From Sitta carolinensis (taxonomy: Eukaryota; Chordata; Aves; Passeriformes; Sittidae): a stretch of 64,000 nt of DNA. The notes beneath the pieces were generated by a model that was not told the DNA's origin, made no database searches, and saw only the letters and a program-made list of their open reading frames with translations. A program made the translations under genes and the position numbers. This document shows positions 1 through 13,500 of this stretch, in pieces. The stretch is taken from positions 169,001 through 233,000 of the forward strand of contig CM063292.1 in NCBI GenBank assembly GCA_032173965.1. Direction: 5' to 3'. Positions within the stretch are counted from its first letter, which is position 1, and each line of letters opens with the position of its first letter.

Positions 1-362
1 TTTTACAGAAGCCTTTCTGGACAGGACAGAACAGTGCTGTACCTTTCAGGGTACCTTTCTCAGCAGAGCCAGAATTACTGAAGAGATGGGCCAGTGAACT
101 CCTCAGCCTCACCTGGCTGTGGCTGCAGGCAGTGTGGCAGGGCTTGCATTGCTCAGCAGGGACAAAACAGCCTGAAGACCTCAAGGTGAGAACCTCTTTA
201 ACAGCAAGTCTGTGAATGAGTGGTACATTCTCAGTGATGTGATTATGTGATGATCCCATAGTATCTCTGCAAACTCCAAAAACAAAAATCAGGGAAGGGA
301 GTGGAGAACAGGAAGATAACTAGGAAGACACTTTCTGAACCCTGCTATGAGTCCTTCAGTAG

Positions 363-1093
363 ACTCACACTTTCATACCTGTTCTGCCTACAGCAGTGCT
401 CCTTGGGAACCTGAAATCTAAGGTAGTGTTAATAAATAAGGTAGGGGAGATTCAGGAGGCAAAAAACCAAAAGGTAATGGAGGGGAAGCGCTCTGTTCAA
501 TGTCTTCATCAGACAGATGAAGATAACCCAGCCACACCACTGCCTGACAAATATCACAAAAAAAAACCCATTTCTTTGGTTGACAGTGACCTTGAAGCAT
601 GTCTCAGCAGTTGGAATCTTGTATTAAAAAATCCAAGACATTTGCATTTGAAAAAAATGATTCCACTGTCTTTCCTGACACCCAAAACTGGCCTAGGAGA
701 AAGCAGCACTTTTTGTGATGAACAGGCACTATTTTTAATGCATGAAAAAGATTTTGGATGACTGGAGAAAAAGCATTACAATGCTGTGGCTGAAATAGAA
801 AAGCTTAATCCTCGAAGAAGGACATGGAAAATATGCAGAAGCTGCTTGAGGACACCAGTGCTTGTCTTAGTCAAATAAAGGAAGATTATTTGGAACAGGT
901 GAAGTCAACTCAGCCTGTGCTGCCAGCATTCATAATACCAGCTTCAGAGGAATCTGGATTCTGCCTGGAGTGTAAGAAAGATAATAAGCCATGTCTTCCA
1001 TCACAGTTCACACCCATGGGGAATAGGAGCTGCCTGTATTTAAACTCCCTTTCTGCTTCAAAACCAGAAATAGCACTGGAGAAAAAGTGCTAA
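363..1093 (+). pseudogene. Frame-broken plus-strand ORF region, possible decayed exon
   Basis: An open frame runs from 363 to a TGA at 759-761. The same frame then continues KKHYNAVAEIEKLNPRR to about 815, where the coherent reading switches frame into MENMQKLLEDTSACLSQIKE and stays open to 1093. Together this looks like one Lys/Glu-rich, coiled-coil-like coding stretch broken by one stop and one frameshift. I do not recognise the family. It lies downstream of PHLPP2 on the opposite strand. It could be a decayed gene, a retrocopy or chance open frame in AT-moderate DNA. Confidence 0.28.
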
Positions 1094-2348
1094 GTAGGAA
1101 GTTCCTACTAGTTCTGTTCCACTCTGCTACTGCCTTTTAAGAGGTGCAGTTCAGAAATCTGCATGCTCCATAGCAGAGCTGTGTTTTCCTTAGTCCTTCA
1201 ACACTGAGCTAGGTAGGGCCATTCATTACTAACTCCTTGTGGCAATTCTGCACACAGTACTACTGGTTCAGACTGGAAAGGACACACTGGACTTTCCTTA
1301 TCAGTGCAAGAAATAAATACCGATTTGCATTAATATGTGCCACTTGGAGTGCAGGGTTTGTCAGAGTGTTACTCAGAAATAAGGGTGTCTGCATCAATCC
1401 CAATGGAGGCTGTTCTACAGACCTTTCAGATATCAGGAAGTGTGAGGCTAGGCACAGACATTTGGTAAAATTATCACCAATGACACAATCAAAAGTCACA
1501 GTCAAATAAACATTGGGATGAACCTTTCCTGCATACTTATATAATGATAACATGAAACAGTTTAGGGCTTCAGCATTTTAATCTTTTCTGCTGTTGTTCG
1601 TCTGACTAAAGGATTCAAATGCTGTTGTTTCTGTGATATTAAGAATTAGCTTCAACCTCCAGTTCCAAATGAAATAGGCATTTAAACAACCAAAAACTGT
1701 GAGGGTTTAAACTTTGGAAAAAGTTGGGTTGCTTCATGATTACACTGCAACTAGCACAAAGTATATCCTACACTGTTGCTCCTCGTGCATGATAAAAATA
1801 CTTCTTTTTCCTAGTGAGAAGAAATTCAAGGTGCTTTGAAATCTCAGTAAACAACTCCATTGGATTTTGTCAAAAGATCTGTATTGACAGAATTCCACAA
1901 ACAGTCTGCACAGTATTTCCTTCTGAGCAAGGCCCAAATTTCATCCAAAAATAAACAGCTCAATCCCCTCAGATCTCTTCAGAAGAAACTTCTACGTTTT
2001 CTTCATAAATATAATTAATGAAGAAATTAATTACAGTCAGAATTATTGCACCACTGACATGACAGGGACAGCTGCTATCCAAGCTCTGTCAGAAAGGAAG
2101 ACAGATCTGCATGCTACAGAGGCAGCAGAAGATGATGCCACAGGCAGCCAGCTAAAAATCCTAATGGAAACACAAGGTATCTGAGTGTAGACTGGCCAGT
2201 TCATCATTAGTGGGGCTGTTTTAAACATATTTTTCAATGCTGATAAAAATGTTAATAAGATGAGAAGTTTAATTTTTGCTTTTGTGCTGAAGGTTAAGCA
2301 GGAACAAGTACACTTTCACCTTGTTTTTTGCCAAACTGGGCACATACC

Positions 2349-2525
2349 ATGAAATTCTGGTTGCTGTGTATATTTGGAATATACCTCCTGTTTCCAGAGG
2401 CAAGCAAAGACGCTGTAGCTGACAATGCAGAAATTTATTTTGATGGAAAAGAGCATTGGATGCTTCTGCCAGTCTTAGAGCAGCACACTACTGTTTACAG
2501 CTTGGCTCCTCTGACTGAGCACTGA
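2349..2525 (+). other. Small signal-peptide-like ORF, doubtful
   Basis: From the ATG at 2349 (context ACC ATG A) a 58-residue frame begins MKFWLLCIFGIYLLFPEAS and resembles a secretory signal followed by a short polar stretch. It overlaps the presumed PHLPP2 3' UTR on the other strand. No family is recognised and it may be chance. Confidence 0.12.
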
Positions 2526-3435
2526 GACAAGCACAAGCTTCTGGCTTTATCCCATGTCTTCTGGATACAGGAAGCCCCTACTGTGAAGCATCCATGATGA
2601 AGGTGACCAGGCTGTTGCTGAGGTGAGTCTGTGCTCTGTACCTAGAAGCACTAGATCTTCACATTACCTTAATCAACCAGTCCTGAGCTGATCTTTCCTA
2701 TGCTCCATGTAAAATGCATTGGTTAGCACCTGCTTATCACTAAGCTATGTATTTTCTCACCCTGCACAGAATGATCCCACCATAACCTTCACTCTCCCCT
2801 ACCCTGGTGCTCATCAGAACACTGGTACCCTGAGTCCTCCACTGCCCTAAGAACATCCATTGGGAAAAGTCCACAGCATACCTGCTGTGAAGTGCTTTCT
2901 CCCCTAACTCTAAATAATAAAGTGCTGAGCTGAAGGGGAAAAGAACACCTTAAGTGCAATAAATAAAAGTGCTTTCAATTAATGTAGGAAATCATTCTTA
3001 GGTCAGCTTCATTGCAACTGGCTGTATTCTTTCAAGGAATAACAAAGATGCTGGGGGGGACCGTGGAACACTGTATCTGAAATATTCACAACTCTCTAAA
3101 CACTGAGCATTTCTCCCTCAGCAGCCTCCTCACTCCACACACACATACACCAGCCCCTTTTCTGCAGAGATGGCAAAACCTCAGGGTTCAAGGACTTACC
3201 AGACAGTACCTAACACAGAGCTCAGCTGCTGATCTGTGTGGTCATAGAACAACTGAGACCCTACAGTGGTTAAGTGGACAGCCCAGACGTTGGCCTTCCT
3301 GATTCTTCCTCAACTCCATTAAGGAAGCAGCAGGTGCCTGTACTCCTTGCAGAACCCAGCTCACTCAGAGGGCAAGACAGCCCTTATGAAACAGAGCTTC
3401 CTGGGACAGACAATGTGGGAGTGGTATTCGTAGGG
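2434..3435 (-). other. PHLPP2: Probable PHLPP2 3' UTR with candidate polyadenylation signal
   Basis: No conserved coding sequence is seen on the minus strand left of the PHLPP2 stop. An AATAAA on the minus strand (tttatt at 2434-2439) would give a 3' UTR of about 1.0 kb. The true end may be further left, since mammalian PHLPP2 has a longer 3' UTR. The choice of site is inference. Confidence 0.35.
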
Positions 3436-4572
3436 TTACAAGGCTGTGTCAAACTCCTCTGGCAGGGGTGCTGCATGTTCTTTCAGCTCCTGATCTGCTC
3501 CGTCCTCCTGGTGCTGCTTCATTTGTTCCTTCACCTCCTCTTCCAGATCAGGTGGCACCACAAATTGATCTTCTGGCTCCATCTGGGAAGGAGCAGCAAA
3601 ATAGCCTGTCTTCTTCTTGGGTGCCTCTGTTGCTACTTCGATGAGGTTGAGGCTCTCCTCCAAGGGCACTATGGAGCCATTGGAAAGCTTCTTTCCATAA
3701 AGACAACATGTGGAAAGAGATTTTTGGAGTTCACACTTCTCCTTGACCCCTCTCTGCCCAGTGTTGCTGTTTACACTGTTCTGCCTCCGAATGATGAGAA
3801 CAAGCCCAGAGTCATCCTCTGGCCCCGGAGCAGAAGAGCTGTACTCTGCAGCAGGACATTCTAATTCCAGACCCTTTCCTTTACAGCAATGGATGTCCAC
3901 CTCTACCTCCACTTTACTGCCATTTGTCATCACACCTTCCACAGGCTGCTCATCATCACTATCTAGACCATTGTCAGACTGGTTGCTAGAGAAGGTGGCA
4001 CTGGAAGGTTGGCGCTGAAAGATGCTTGAGGGGGGCACAGGATGTAGGCTGCAACGTCGTTCTTGTCGTGGTAGCAAACTGCCATCGAGACCAACAGCAC
4101 TGTGCTCATCTGATGCAGTAGAGCCCACCTCACTGCTAACCTCAGAAGCAGACAGTTCACTGCTGAACTCTGAAGCAATTCCACTGCTACATGAAGGTGT
4201 TGCTGGTTTGGTGGTGGTAGAACTAAATCCCCCAGGGCCTGTCAGAGTGAGGCCATGCATCTCACACGTGCAGTTGTCCTCACTGATGTTCAGACATACC
4301 ACCATTGCACCAACATTGTCTTGGCAACCATAGCTTTGGGCTAAAGTGCAGAGTTTCTTCGCAGCAGCTAGTGGGTCGTGGAGGTGCCGCACAGCTGAGA
4401 CAGCCTCTGCAAAAGAAAGGTGTTCCCAGAGAGCTTTGTTCCCTAGAAGTAGCAACTCATCCTGTACAGTCAATGGAATGGAATTGACATGTGGTTTGGG
4501 CAGGATCCAAGGATGCAGGTATGTGCAGCCCAGCATCCGAGTACAGCAAGTCACACCATTGACTTTATTGTC
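3436..4572 (-). CDS. PHLPP2: PHLPP2 coding exon 19 (end of phosphatase, tail, stop)
   Basis: Begins [15 protein letters not shown] after acceptor CTGCAG|GAC. Carries [16 protein letters not shown], whose Asp is the expected C-terminal PPM metal ligand, then a long Ser/Thr-rich tail ([20 protein letters not shown]) and ends EEFDTAL. Stop TAA at 3436-3438. The tail diverges more from the human sequence than the catalytic part does. Confidence 0.97.
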   Translation of the reverse strand, partial: DNKVNGVTCCTRMLGCTYLHPWILPKPHVNSIPLTVQDELLLLGNKALWEHLSFAEAVSAVRHLHDPLAAAKKLCTLAQSYGCQDNVGAMVVCLNISEDNCTCEMHGLTLTGPGGFSSTTTKPATPSCSSGIASEFSSELSASEVSSEVGSTASDEHSAVGLDGSLLPRQERRCSLHPVPPSSIFQRQPSSATFSSNQSDNGLDSDDEQPVEGVMTNGSKVEVEVDIHCCKGKGLELECPAAEYSSSAPGPEDDSGLVLIIRRQNSVNSNTGQRGVKEKCELQKSLSTCCLYGKKLSNGSIVPLEESLNLIEVATEAPKKKTGYFAAPSQMEPEDQFVVPPDLEEEVKEQMKQHQEDGADQELKEHAAPLPEEFDTAL

Positions 4573-7500
4573 CTGCAGACAAGAGAAACAAGGCAGTAAC
4601 ATTGGATGTGCCATTAGATCATTTAGAAAGCAAACTTTCCCCTGTTCAGATGCTGGTTTGGAGCCTTGAGAAATACCAGTTACACAGCTGCAGGCTGCAT
4701 CGGAGAAAGGGATCTAGATGCAGGTTCTACAGTGCAGACTTTCACTATACCTGATGAGCAGGTACAATAACTACCATCACCCATGCTGGCAATAACATAC
4801 TTTTATCCCACAAGACTTTTTGTTGCACTCTTAAGAATTGTAGCAGCCTATTCTGAAATGTGCAGCTAGACTACCTGCAGTACACTGATCAGAGTCTCAC
4901 TGATTAGTCTTATGTGAAACTTATTTTTTCAGTACAAGTGTGATAGTGACTTTTGACTTTCTTAGTGCAAGACAGATTACCCAGACATTAAACTATTTCT
5001 GTGTGTTATCTGAACTATTTCCCTATTTTTTCATATATAACTGCATTCTGAAGTGTAGACACTACATCCTGAGGAAAAAAAGAACAAGTAGGTATCCCAG
5101 ACTGTTTCTGTAACCTGGATGTATTACCCACTTCTGCTAGATGGTCCCCTGGCCAGCCTGGCCATGGTCTCCCATAAAAGAAATGCTCACAACCCCCAGT
5201 TCCTTTTCCAAGTCAGTGTTTTGAATTTCATTTCAGTGTTCTTAATTTCTGTATCCTCTGGGCGTCAACACTGCTGCTGCTACCAAGTATTAAAACCCAG
5301 CAGATGAGAAGCACAGGGAAGTCTCTTAAGAATAATTTCACTTTTCTTTTTCAGAATCTGCTAATGAGCCAGTTTTTAACATATTTAACATGCTGCATTA
5401 ATCCCTTAGTTATTTTCAGTCAGAGTGCTATGCTGCAGTGTTACATTGCCTTGAAGAGCTGTAACGCAGTGACACATAATGCTTATGAAAAATACTTCTA
5501 TCTAGCAACTTTACAGATCTATTTTTCCCAATCTTTGGAACTTCCCTCTTATTTCCAAGTGTTTAGAAACTTAACCTTTACAGAGTTCTCTAGAAATCAT
5601 TTTAATACTTTTGCACATTACATGTCATCCTGCACCCTTAGTTCTTAGGCCATAGTTTTAGGAACATGCAATTTTGAACAGTGAATCAGCAAAAGCAGCA
5701 GAGCAGGAAGCACTAGACAAGTCGTTCAGAGCCCTCATGTCGCCCTCTCCCCTGTAACGTTATGCAGACAGCTGAGCTTGTGTATTTGTACAAAGTTTTT
5801 ATGTGAGCACGGAAGCTGAAGTGGGAAGGGTCCAAACCAACCTCTGTTATAATGGCTTTTTGCTCCTTGACTCTCCTGGCTTCCTCTGAACACTGCTCAA
5901 GGCTGAAGACTTTGGAGAGAGGCAGTGCTTTTCCACTTCGGCACAAAACGGCTTGGCACGTCCCCACATTGGCCACCGTCAGAGAAAAGTTGCTGGCTGG
6001 ATCAGCCACCTCATTACGGATGTAGCAAAGGACAGCAGAGGAACCCAGCTTCTGCCCAGCCATGCCCAGCTTCCTGTTGGAGGAGAAGGTGTAGGAGGCT
6101 CCAGACTCTACTGACAGGCATTCCAGAGGGCTGCCTCACCCCACCTAACATATTGATATACCTATGCAAGTCCCACCAGGACCAGCTTGCTCACTGTCCT
6201 ACCTGTGGGAGACCAAGAAGGTGTTGGACATGAACATGGTGTCAGACTGCTGTACCTCCTCCAGGAGCACATCGGCCATGGTGCACTGCAGCAAGCGTGG
6301 CAGTTCTTCATTCTTGTCACCATCAAACATGCCATACACAGCCTCCACTCCCTCTGCAAAGCTCCCCAATGCCAGGGATGAGACACACAGCCTGTCAGGA
6401 AAGCACGCAAGTGAAGTTAGTATGTCTCAAAAAATTATCTTGTTCTCAAAACCACAGCCATCAGGCACCTTGCTGTGAGTGCCACTCTCACAAAGCCACT
6501 GTCCCTACATTCACTGGGAGATGTACAGCTGCATTTTATTATTTATTTATTATATGGAACTCCCAAACCCTTGATGACATGCAGGAAAGGGCAACAGGCA
6601 CAGATGGCAAGAGAAAAAGCATCTTTGCTGGAGAGTCCAAGTGTATTGGGATAAGTGTGAAAACTGAGGCAAAAGGTAACGTGGAGACATTAGTTACCAA
6701 GACTTAGTAAGAGATCTGGAGAGACAATGGGATGGGATGAACTCTTGGGCAAAGCAGGTCTGCCTGGGTGCTCAGCAGTGCACTCTGCCCAGCATCCTAA
6801 GACAGTATCAGTGTGCAGCAGGTCACACAATACTTACTTATTTCTTTGGCCTGCCATCTCAGCTACTCCGTGACTCCAGAAGGTAGAAGTGAGTGCCGAG
6901 TCTGCTGTGAGGGAGGGCTTAGCATCAATCTTCAGTGTGGTAATGTGACTACAGAGAGAACAGAAGTTATCCTTTTCTAGAACCTGCTGAACAGGCCTTA
7001 GGACCTTGTCCAGTCCAGAGTTTTAGACAGCAGTCTGTGGAAAGAACTGCATCAAGGAGAGGAGTTTAAGGTCTAGGTCTTCTGGAGATGTCTGGCTGCT
7101 TATGCCAGAGACACCTGGGAAACACTCATACCACCTGAAAAATTCCTTGCTCTGATGTTTTGAACCCAGACTTTTCCCTTCCCAAAGACAATAAGTCTCA
7201 GCTGCCTCAGGCAGGGAACATTATACCACTATGCAGTCATAAAGTGCTTTTACTTTACTATCCCATTTCCTCTCCTGGCAAGGGCTACCCTTCCCTGTGC
7301 AGGTCACTACTGGGTAGATATGTCAATGGCTCACCTGAAGATATCCAGTGTCTTGTGTTCTAACACCAGGTTTGTGTTTCCACTCAGATCCAGCTCTTGT
7401 AAGGCACCTGGCAGTGCCTCAGGGATTAGGATTTCAGTTAATTCATTGCAGCTCAAATCCACAAACTGGAGTAGCAACAAACAGCATGACAAAGAAAATA

Positions 7501-10500
7501 CTCTTTTGTTGTGTCATGTCATCGGTTACTCTAATGCTCCTTACAAACATCATACAACCCTGCTACTTACTGTATCTCACACACAGATCATGAAAATGGA
7601 TCTGACTTGTCAGAATGATTTATAAGCAACCTGCAATAGCTATGAGTCCAATACTGAAAGACTAGGTCATACCAAAGAAAAAGGCCTCTATATGCAAACC
7701 TGCCTAGCTGTATAACACTGCCCACTGTGTTCTCAAATGCAAGAAACCAGAAATGTCAGAGACAGGGAGTAAAGGTGAATGGGATGATCTACGATCAAAA
7801 AGGTGATCAGAAAGGTGAGAGATCTAGAATGCATACTCTGTGGCCTATTCAAGGGTTGATAAAGAAAAGTCACAGAACCACAGAATGGTCTGTGATGGAA
7901 GGGAACTTAGAGCTAATTTTGTTCAACAAGTCTGCCATGGGGCAGGGACATCTTCCACTACAATAGGTTGCTCCAAGACCTGTCCAACCTGGCCTTGAAA
8001 CTTCCAGGGGTGGGGCAGCCACAGCTGCTCTGGGCAATCGGTGCCAGGGCCTCCCCACCCTCACTGGAGTTTCTTCCTAATATCAAACTTACACCTACTC
8101 TCTTTCACTTTAAAACCATTCCCCCTTACGCTGTCACTCCATGCCTTTGTCCAAAGTCCCTCTCAAGCTCTCTTTTAGTCACTTTAGGTAATGGAAGGCT
8201 GCAATAAAGTCACTCCAGACCCTTTTCTTCTTCAAGCTGAACAACCCCAAACCACTCAGCGTGTTGCCATAACAGAGGTCCTCAGCCATCTGATCATCTT
8301 TATGGACTCCTCTGGACCCACTCCAACAGGTCTAAGTCCTTGTGCTGAGGACCCAAGAGCTGGACAGAGTCCCTTTTGTGGGATCTCAACTCAGCAAGGC
8401 AGGGGTGCAGAATCCCCTCCTTACCCACTGTCCATGCCACTGGGGATGAGCCCAGCATGTGAGGGTTCCTGGGTGCCAGCGCATACGGCTGGGGCATGTC
8501 CAGCCTCTCATCCAGCAGCATCCCCAAGCCCTTCTCAGCAGGGCTGCTCTCGAGTGTTCATCCCCCAGCCTGGATTGGTACCAGGGGCAGCCCGGACCCA
8601 GGTACAACACCTTGCACTTGGCCTTGCTGGGACCTCCTGTTCACTCCTAGCAGTTACTCCTCATTCTTTCCCCAGATACCTCTTCTCCATAAAAATACCT
8701 GAATACGGGGCAAATGCAGGATTTCTGGAAAAATGCTGATTTCATTAGAGTGAGCGATAAGTGTATGAAGTAGCTTGCAGTTCGCAACTGTTGTAGGAAT
8801 TGTTTTCAGTTTGTTGCCACTCAGATTCAGTTCTTCCAAGTGCTCCAGCTTACTAAGTTTGCTGAAAGGGAGACAAAAAAATACTGTATCTTACAAACAT
8901 GAACTTGTCACTTTCTGCTGCGGAAGATGAGGTATCCAGAGACACTTCCCTTCATGAGCTACTTTTCTGATTTACTGATAGAAGACCAAAGGTCCTAAGA
9001 GATGCTCTAGTAAGATGCACGGTCCCCAAGCCTGGCTTGGATTTATGTGTACAACAGACAGACCCCTTCACCATTAGTGCTGAAGTTGCAAAGAAATCCC
9101 CACACACATGCAATACAACTAGTTACATCCCTTGGTCCCTCTGGATGGCACCTCAACTAGAACAGGAAAACCTACAGCCAACAGCAGCCTGTGCCAATCC
9201 CCCTTAACTCATTTCTCCTCACTTTGTGTGTAGAAATGTCAGGTTTTTGTCATCAAGCCAGAGGGAGAGCATCTCACTCTGACTTTGACTCATGTACAAT
9301 CATGGGGAGCTGGCAGCTTTCTCCTAGGGAGCACTGTCCTGCTCCCTAACAGTCTTACTGACTTACCTTGCAGGGAAAGTCTGCAGGTTGTTGTTTGCCA
9401 GATGCAGGATCCGTAGGTTTGGGTGTCCCACTAAGACAGGGATGCATTGATCTGCGAGGTTGTTATTAGTCAAGTACAGCAGCTGCAGCATGCTCAAACT
9501 CTCTTCCCCTGTACATGCGGAGGGCAAGGACTCCAGGCTGTTTGCAGATGCATTCAGGTACCTGAGGCTGACCACACCAAGTGCAAAAATCAGACCTCAC
9601 ATCATCCAAACCACTCCATTAACACTAGGAAAGGGAGCTGTACAAATGCCACACAATACTGTAACATCCCTACTCGAATTAAGATTTGTGAGTCTACTAA
9701 TGCCTCACTAGGTGTATGCACTGTGGATGCACGTAGCATTCCACAGTAAACAGAGAGTACTGAAAAGCAGATAGGTGACACTGGTGGAAGCAGACAACAC
9801 AGAACTTTACTTGAAGAAAGGCTTCTTTAAAGAAGGGCTAACTCCTGTGTGAATAGACAGTTATGAGGGACTGTTCATTTGTAAAGGGTCTCTCTTGTTG
9901 TTCTCCAATGACCTGAATCTGAATGGCTTCTTTTCTTTGCAGCTGAACTTATGACTACTTTTAAAGACAAAGCTCTTCAGGCAGCCAGGACACTCTGTTT
10001 TCCTGTAATTACACAGTAACATGGACTGACTCCTTCACATCGGCTTGATGGCTTTCCTTATGGCACCTGAATAACCTCCTCATAAAGGACACACCTCGTT
10101 ATCTCTTATGCAAATGGCACCTTGCAAGGACAGTCACACAGGTGCCACTTTCAGCCCTTACACTCCAACAGATAATGCAGACAAAAGATGTTTGTTACTG
10201 ACACTCACTTGAGAGCTTTGACAAAGAGTGTCTCTGGGAGTTTAGTCAACAGATTGTGCTGAAGGTCCAGCACCTCCAGTGGAATGTGTTCTAGAAGAGG
10301 TGGAAGGCTCTGTAGACGATTGTGCCCCACCATCAACTTCCGAAGACTCAAGCTTCTGAGGATCCTAGAAAGACACAGGGTTTTCTATTTAACTTGGTTC
10401 ATTCATCTTGATATCCACAGAATGGGAAAGGGAGTATTTAATCCACTTAATCTGACTGTACAGCAGGGAAAAATTAAAATACACTGATTCATAAAATGTA

Positions 10501-13500
10501 AACAATGACAAAGCAGAACGACACATAGGGTAAGATGACAGTCTCTGAATGCTTGTATCTCCATTTCCCTCTACATTACTGCTGACTGGTATCTCTGGGT
10601 TCGAGTTGGTGTGCATGTGCCCAGGATTCTCTCAAGACAAAGAAGTCACAAAGGAAGGCTTTAAATGCCTGTTGTCACTTGTAGGTAGAAAGAAGTGCTT
10701 CCACAGTGCCAACATAAATAGAGCTTTAACTAGTGGCTTAGCTCTCCTGTGTTATTTCTGAGGCAGTAAATTGTTCTTTGCGTAATATACTTAATATTTG
10801 GTCCCTTTAATCCATTGGATTGGCTAAAATTCTCTTCTAAGTTCTCATTATCACATCCTTTTTATGTCCTTTTCTTGCTATTGATGTATATAGTTTTTCT
10901 GTGACAATCACTAGAATGTCACTGCTGATCACTTCCTATGCCGCTTGCTTCAACTTCTCCAACCCATGCTCTGCATTTCTTCCCTGTTAAACACTTCTCC
11001 AATTTTAGTACGACTTACCCTAGACACTGTGTCATTCATCAAATCACAACCCCACCAAACACCCTTGTTACACTGAGAATGTTTATGCTTTGCTTCTTCC
11101 TACAATAAATATCTGCAAAATTGTATTAGTTCTTGGCTCTCATTCTGAGAGAGCCAAGAACTGCATTTCTGCAGAAACTGAAAGGGAAATAGAAAGAAAT
11201 GAACTGGTTGATGGTGTACTGTGAAAGCTACATTTGAGATCAACTGAATTGTCCCTTTGTGATAACTCCCTGTCAAAGGTAACAGATGAAATTTCTGTAG
11301 GATGATGCTAAAAGTACTAGGGTCTCACGCATGACCTGTGTTCACAGACAGTATGGTAACACATATAAATCACAGCAGCATGTGCTGTGTCAGGTGCAAA
11401 TAGCAGCAAGGAGCAGCTGAAAGCACAGGATGGAATTACCGAGCCCCTATTGTTCAAGAGGGTGACCTAGAAAATGGTTCTTTCCAACATTTGAATACAG
11501 AGCATTTTTGATGCTGCATAGATAAAGTAAGTGGATTATATCTTGACACAACAAGGAATGAAACAACTGGAATAGCATTGCTTCTCTCTTCCCAGACAGC
11601 CCACTGTAGAAGAAAGCTCAGCTCTGTTTATAAAAGTTTTCTGACCTCGATGGAAGCTCCAAGAGTAGGTTGTAGCTCACATCCAAAACTTCCAGTTTCT
11701 TTGCCTCACAGGCCCAGTCTGGGACACACTGTAGTTGATTGCTGAGAAAAGCAATTGGGAAAAGCTAGAAACCAGCACTCCATATGGAAAAAATTTCTGA
11801 ATGCTGCATGATTTTAGTGACAGCCAAACCAAAAGCAACAGGCAAAAAATGAACGGCATCTGAGTTAGTCATGTGGAATTTATCTCACGGACAATGCAAA
11901 CTGAGCCGGTTCATGACTTGGCAGGGCATCCTATCTTACAGGTCTCACAATGCTGCTCCAAGGGCAGACACAGGCAATGAAATCAACAGCAGAGATCACT
12001 GGCAGCTATTCTAAATATCTGATCCATGGATCCCCCCCTCATTCAGTTCAATAAGCTGCCACAAGTTCAGTGGTCCCTGCTTTGCTTTTTTTTTCTGATC
12101 AAAGCCTAAAGCTGAAGGACAGTGAAGTCACCTGAAAAGGTCATACTGGTTCAGAAGGGTTTCTAGTCGGGGACACTTTCATCATTGTTTAGTGCTGGGC
12201 TTTGAAGTTCTATTGTGTTTAAATGCTCTCAAGGTGTCCAGATACTTGCTTTAAATTCTGTTGTGTGTTATCACTTACTGAGAGAGTTCTAGACATGTCA
12301 GTAGGCCAGGAACTGGATAAATATTGACAGCTGTCAGACCTGATGAAGTAAAGCAAGTAAGTATGATTGCAGAGCTTTGGAGAGAAAACAGCACAGAGAA
12401 GCAGCTTAGCTATCAAATGAGACTCATAGTCTTTCTTTACAGAGACTCAAGGTCCCCATTAATACTTCCCACCACAGTTTACACTTCATACATCTGCCAT
12501 ATGGCACTACAATGTCTCACTGTCCCATTTCTCCATATGTCATGTGGAGCACCAGAAAAAGAGAGAACTGTACTGTTCTTTGTGGGCTGCCAAAAAGATC
12601 TCCACGGAAGATGAATTCCTTGGACATAACACCACAACCTCCAAACTGTTACACAGCCTGTGTATATACCTGGATACGTAATCTGTAGGAGCTAACCGTA
12701 GAGGACCCATTACATACAGTTTCACCACAATAACACCAGCATAAGTATTTTTTAATGCATGAGAGGGCAAAAGGCTGTTTTCCTTTGCTCCCAGGGCTTA
12801 AAGGGAAAAGGCAGGTGAAGAAGACAAAGAGACATACAGTTGCTGTTGGCATACAGGGCCCGAAGGGAGAAGCCACTCAGCGTCAGCTCTCTCAGCTTGT
12901 TTCGCTCGCAGTGCAGCTGCTCCAGGCTGACCAAGGAGCTCAGATCCAGATCTGTCATCTGATTGTCTCGTAAATCCATGTAAGCCACAGATTTGTTCCC
13001 CTCCAGAGTGTCAGCTGCTGCTCTCTTCAGGTTGTTCAGCCTAAATACTCAGAGATCAGTGAAGAAGTCAGAAAATAGGACACTGAACACTGGACATCAG
13101 TAAGAAGAGAGAAGAAAGAAGAGGAAAAGAAGAATTCTGGTGAAGGCTAACACCAAAGGTGAGCACAGTGAATGAAATGCGTGACAAGCAATGGTGAATT
13201 TCAGGCAGTGAATACAAACATTTCCTTTGTCTACACTGCTACATGCAACCATTTTAATGATTCCCAAATTCTTAAGAGATTCTGAAAAAAGATCCAGTGT
13301 AGAAAACAGAATCCAGGCCATGGGGCAGCTACTCTGCATGGACACAGGAAGCTAATGCAGAGAGAACAGATACTAGACTGCCTTGCCACACACAAAAAGC
13401 TCTTTGTTCCTTTCTGAGAGATCTGCAGTTGGCAGCCTGGAGAACCAGGATCACATCTCTAAAGCAGGGAGGCAAAAAAAGGAAGGAGAGCTACTCTGAG

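Noticed and set aside
1..3435. MARVELD3, expected next to PHLPP2 by human synteny
   Set aside because: No multi-span MARVEL domain or matching exon was recognised; the gene may lie beyond the left edge.
3274..3864. 196-residue plus-strand open frame
   Set aside because: It overlaps the PHLPP2 last coding exon in antisense, and its right part is the shadow of the conserved Ser-rich tail. It has no family features.
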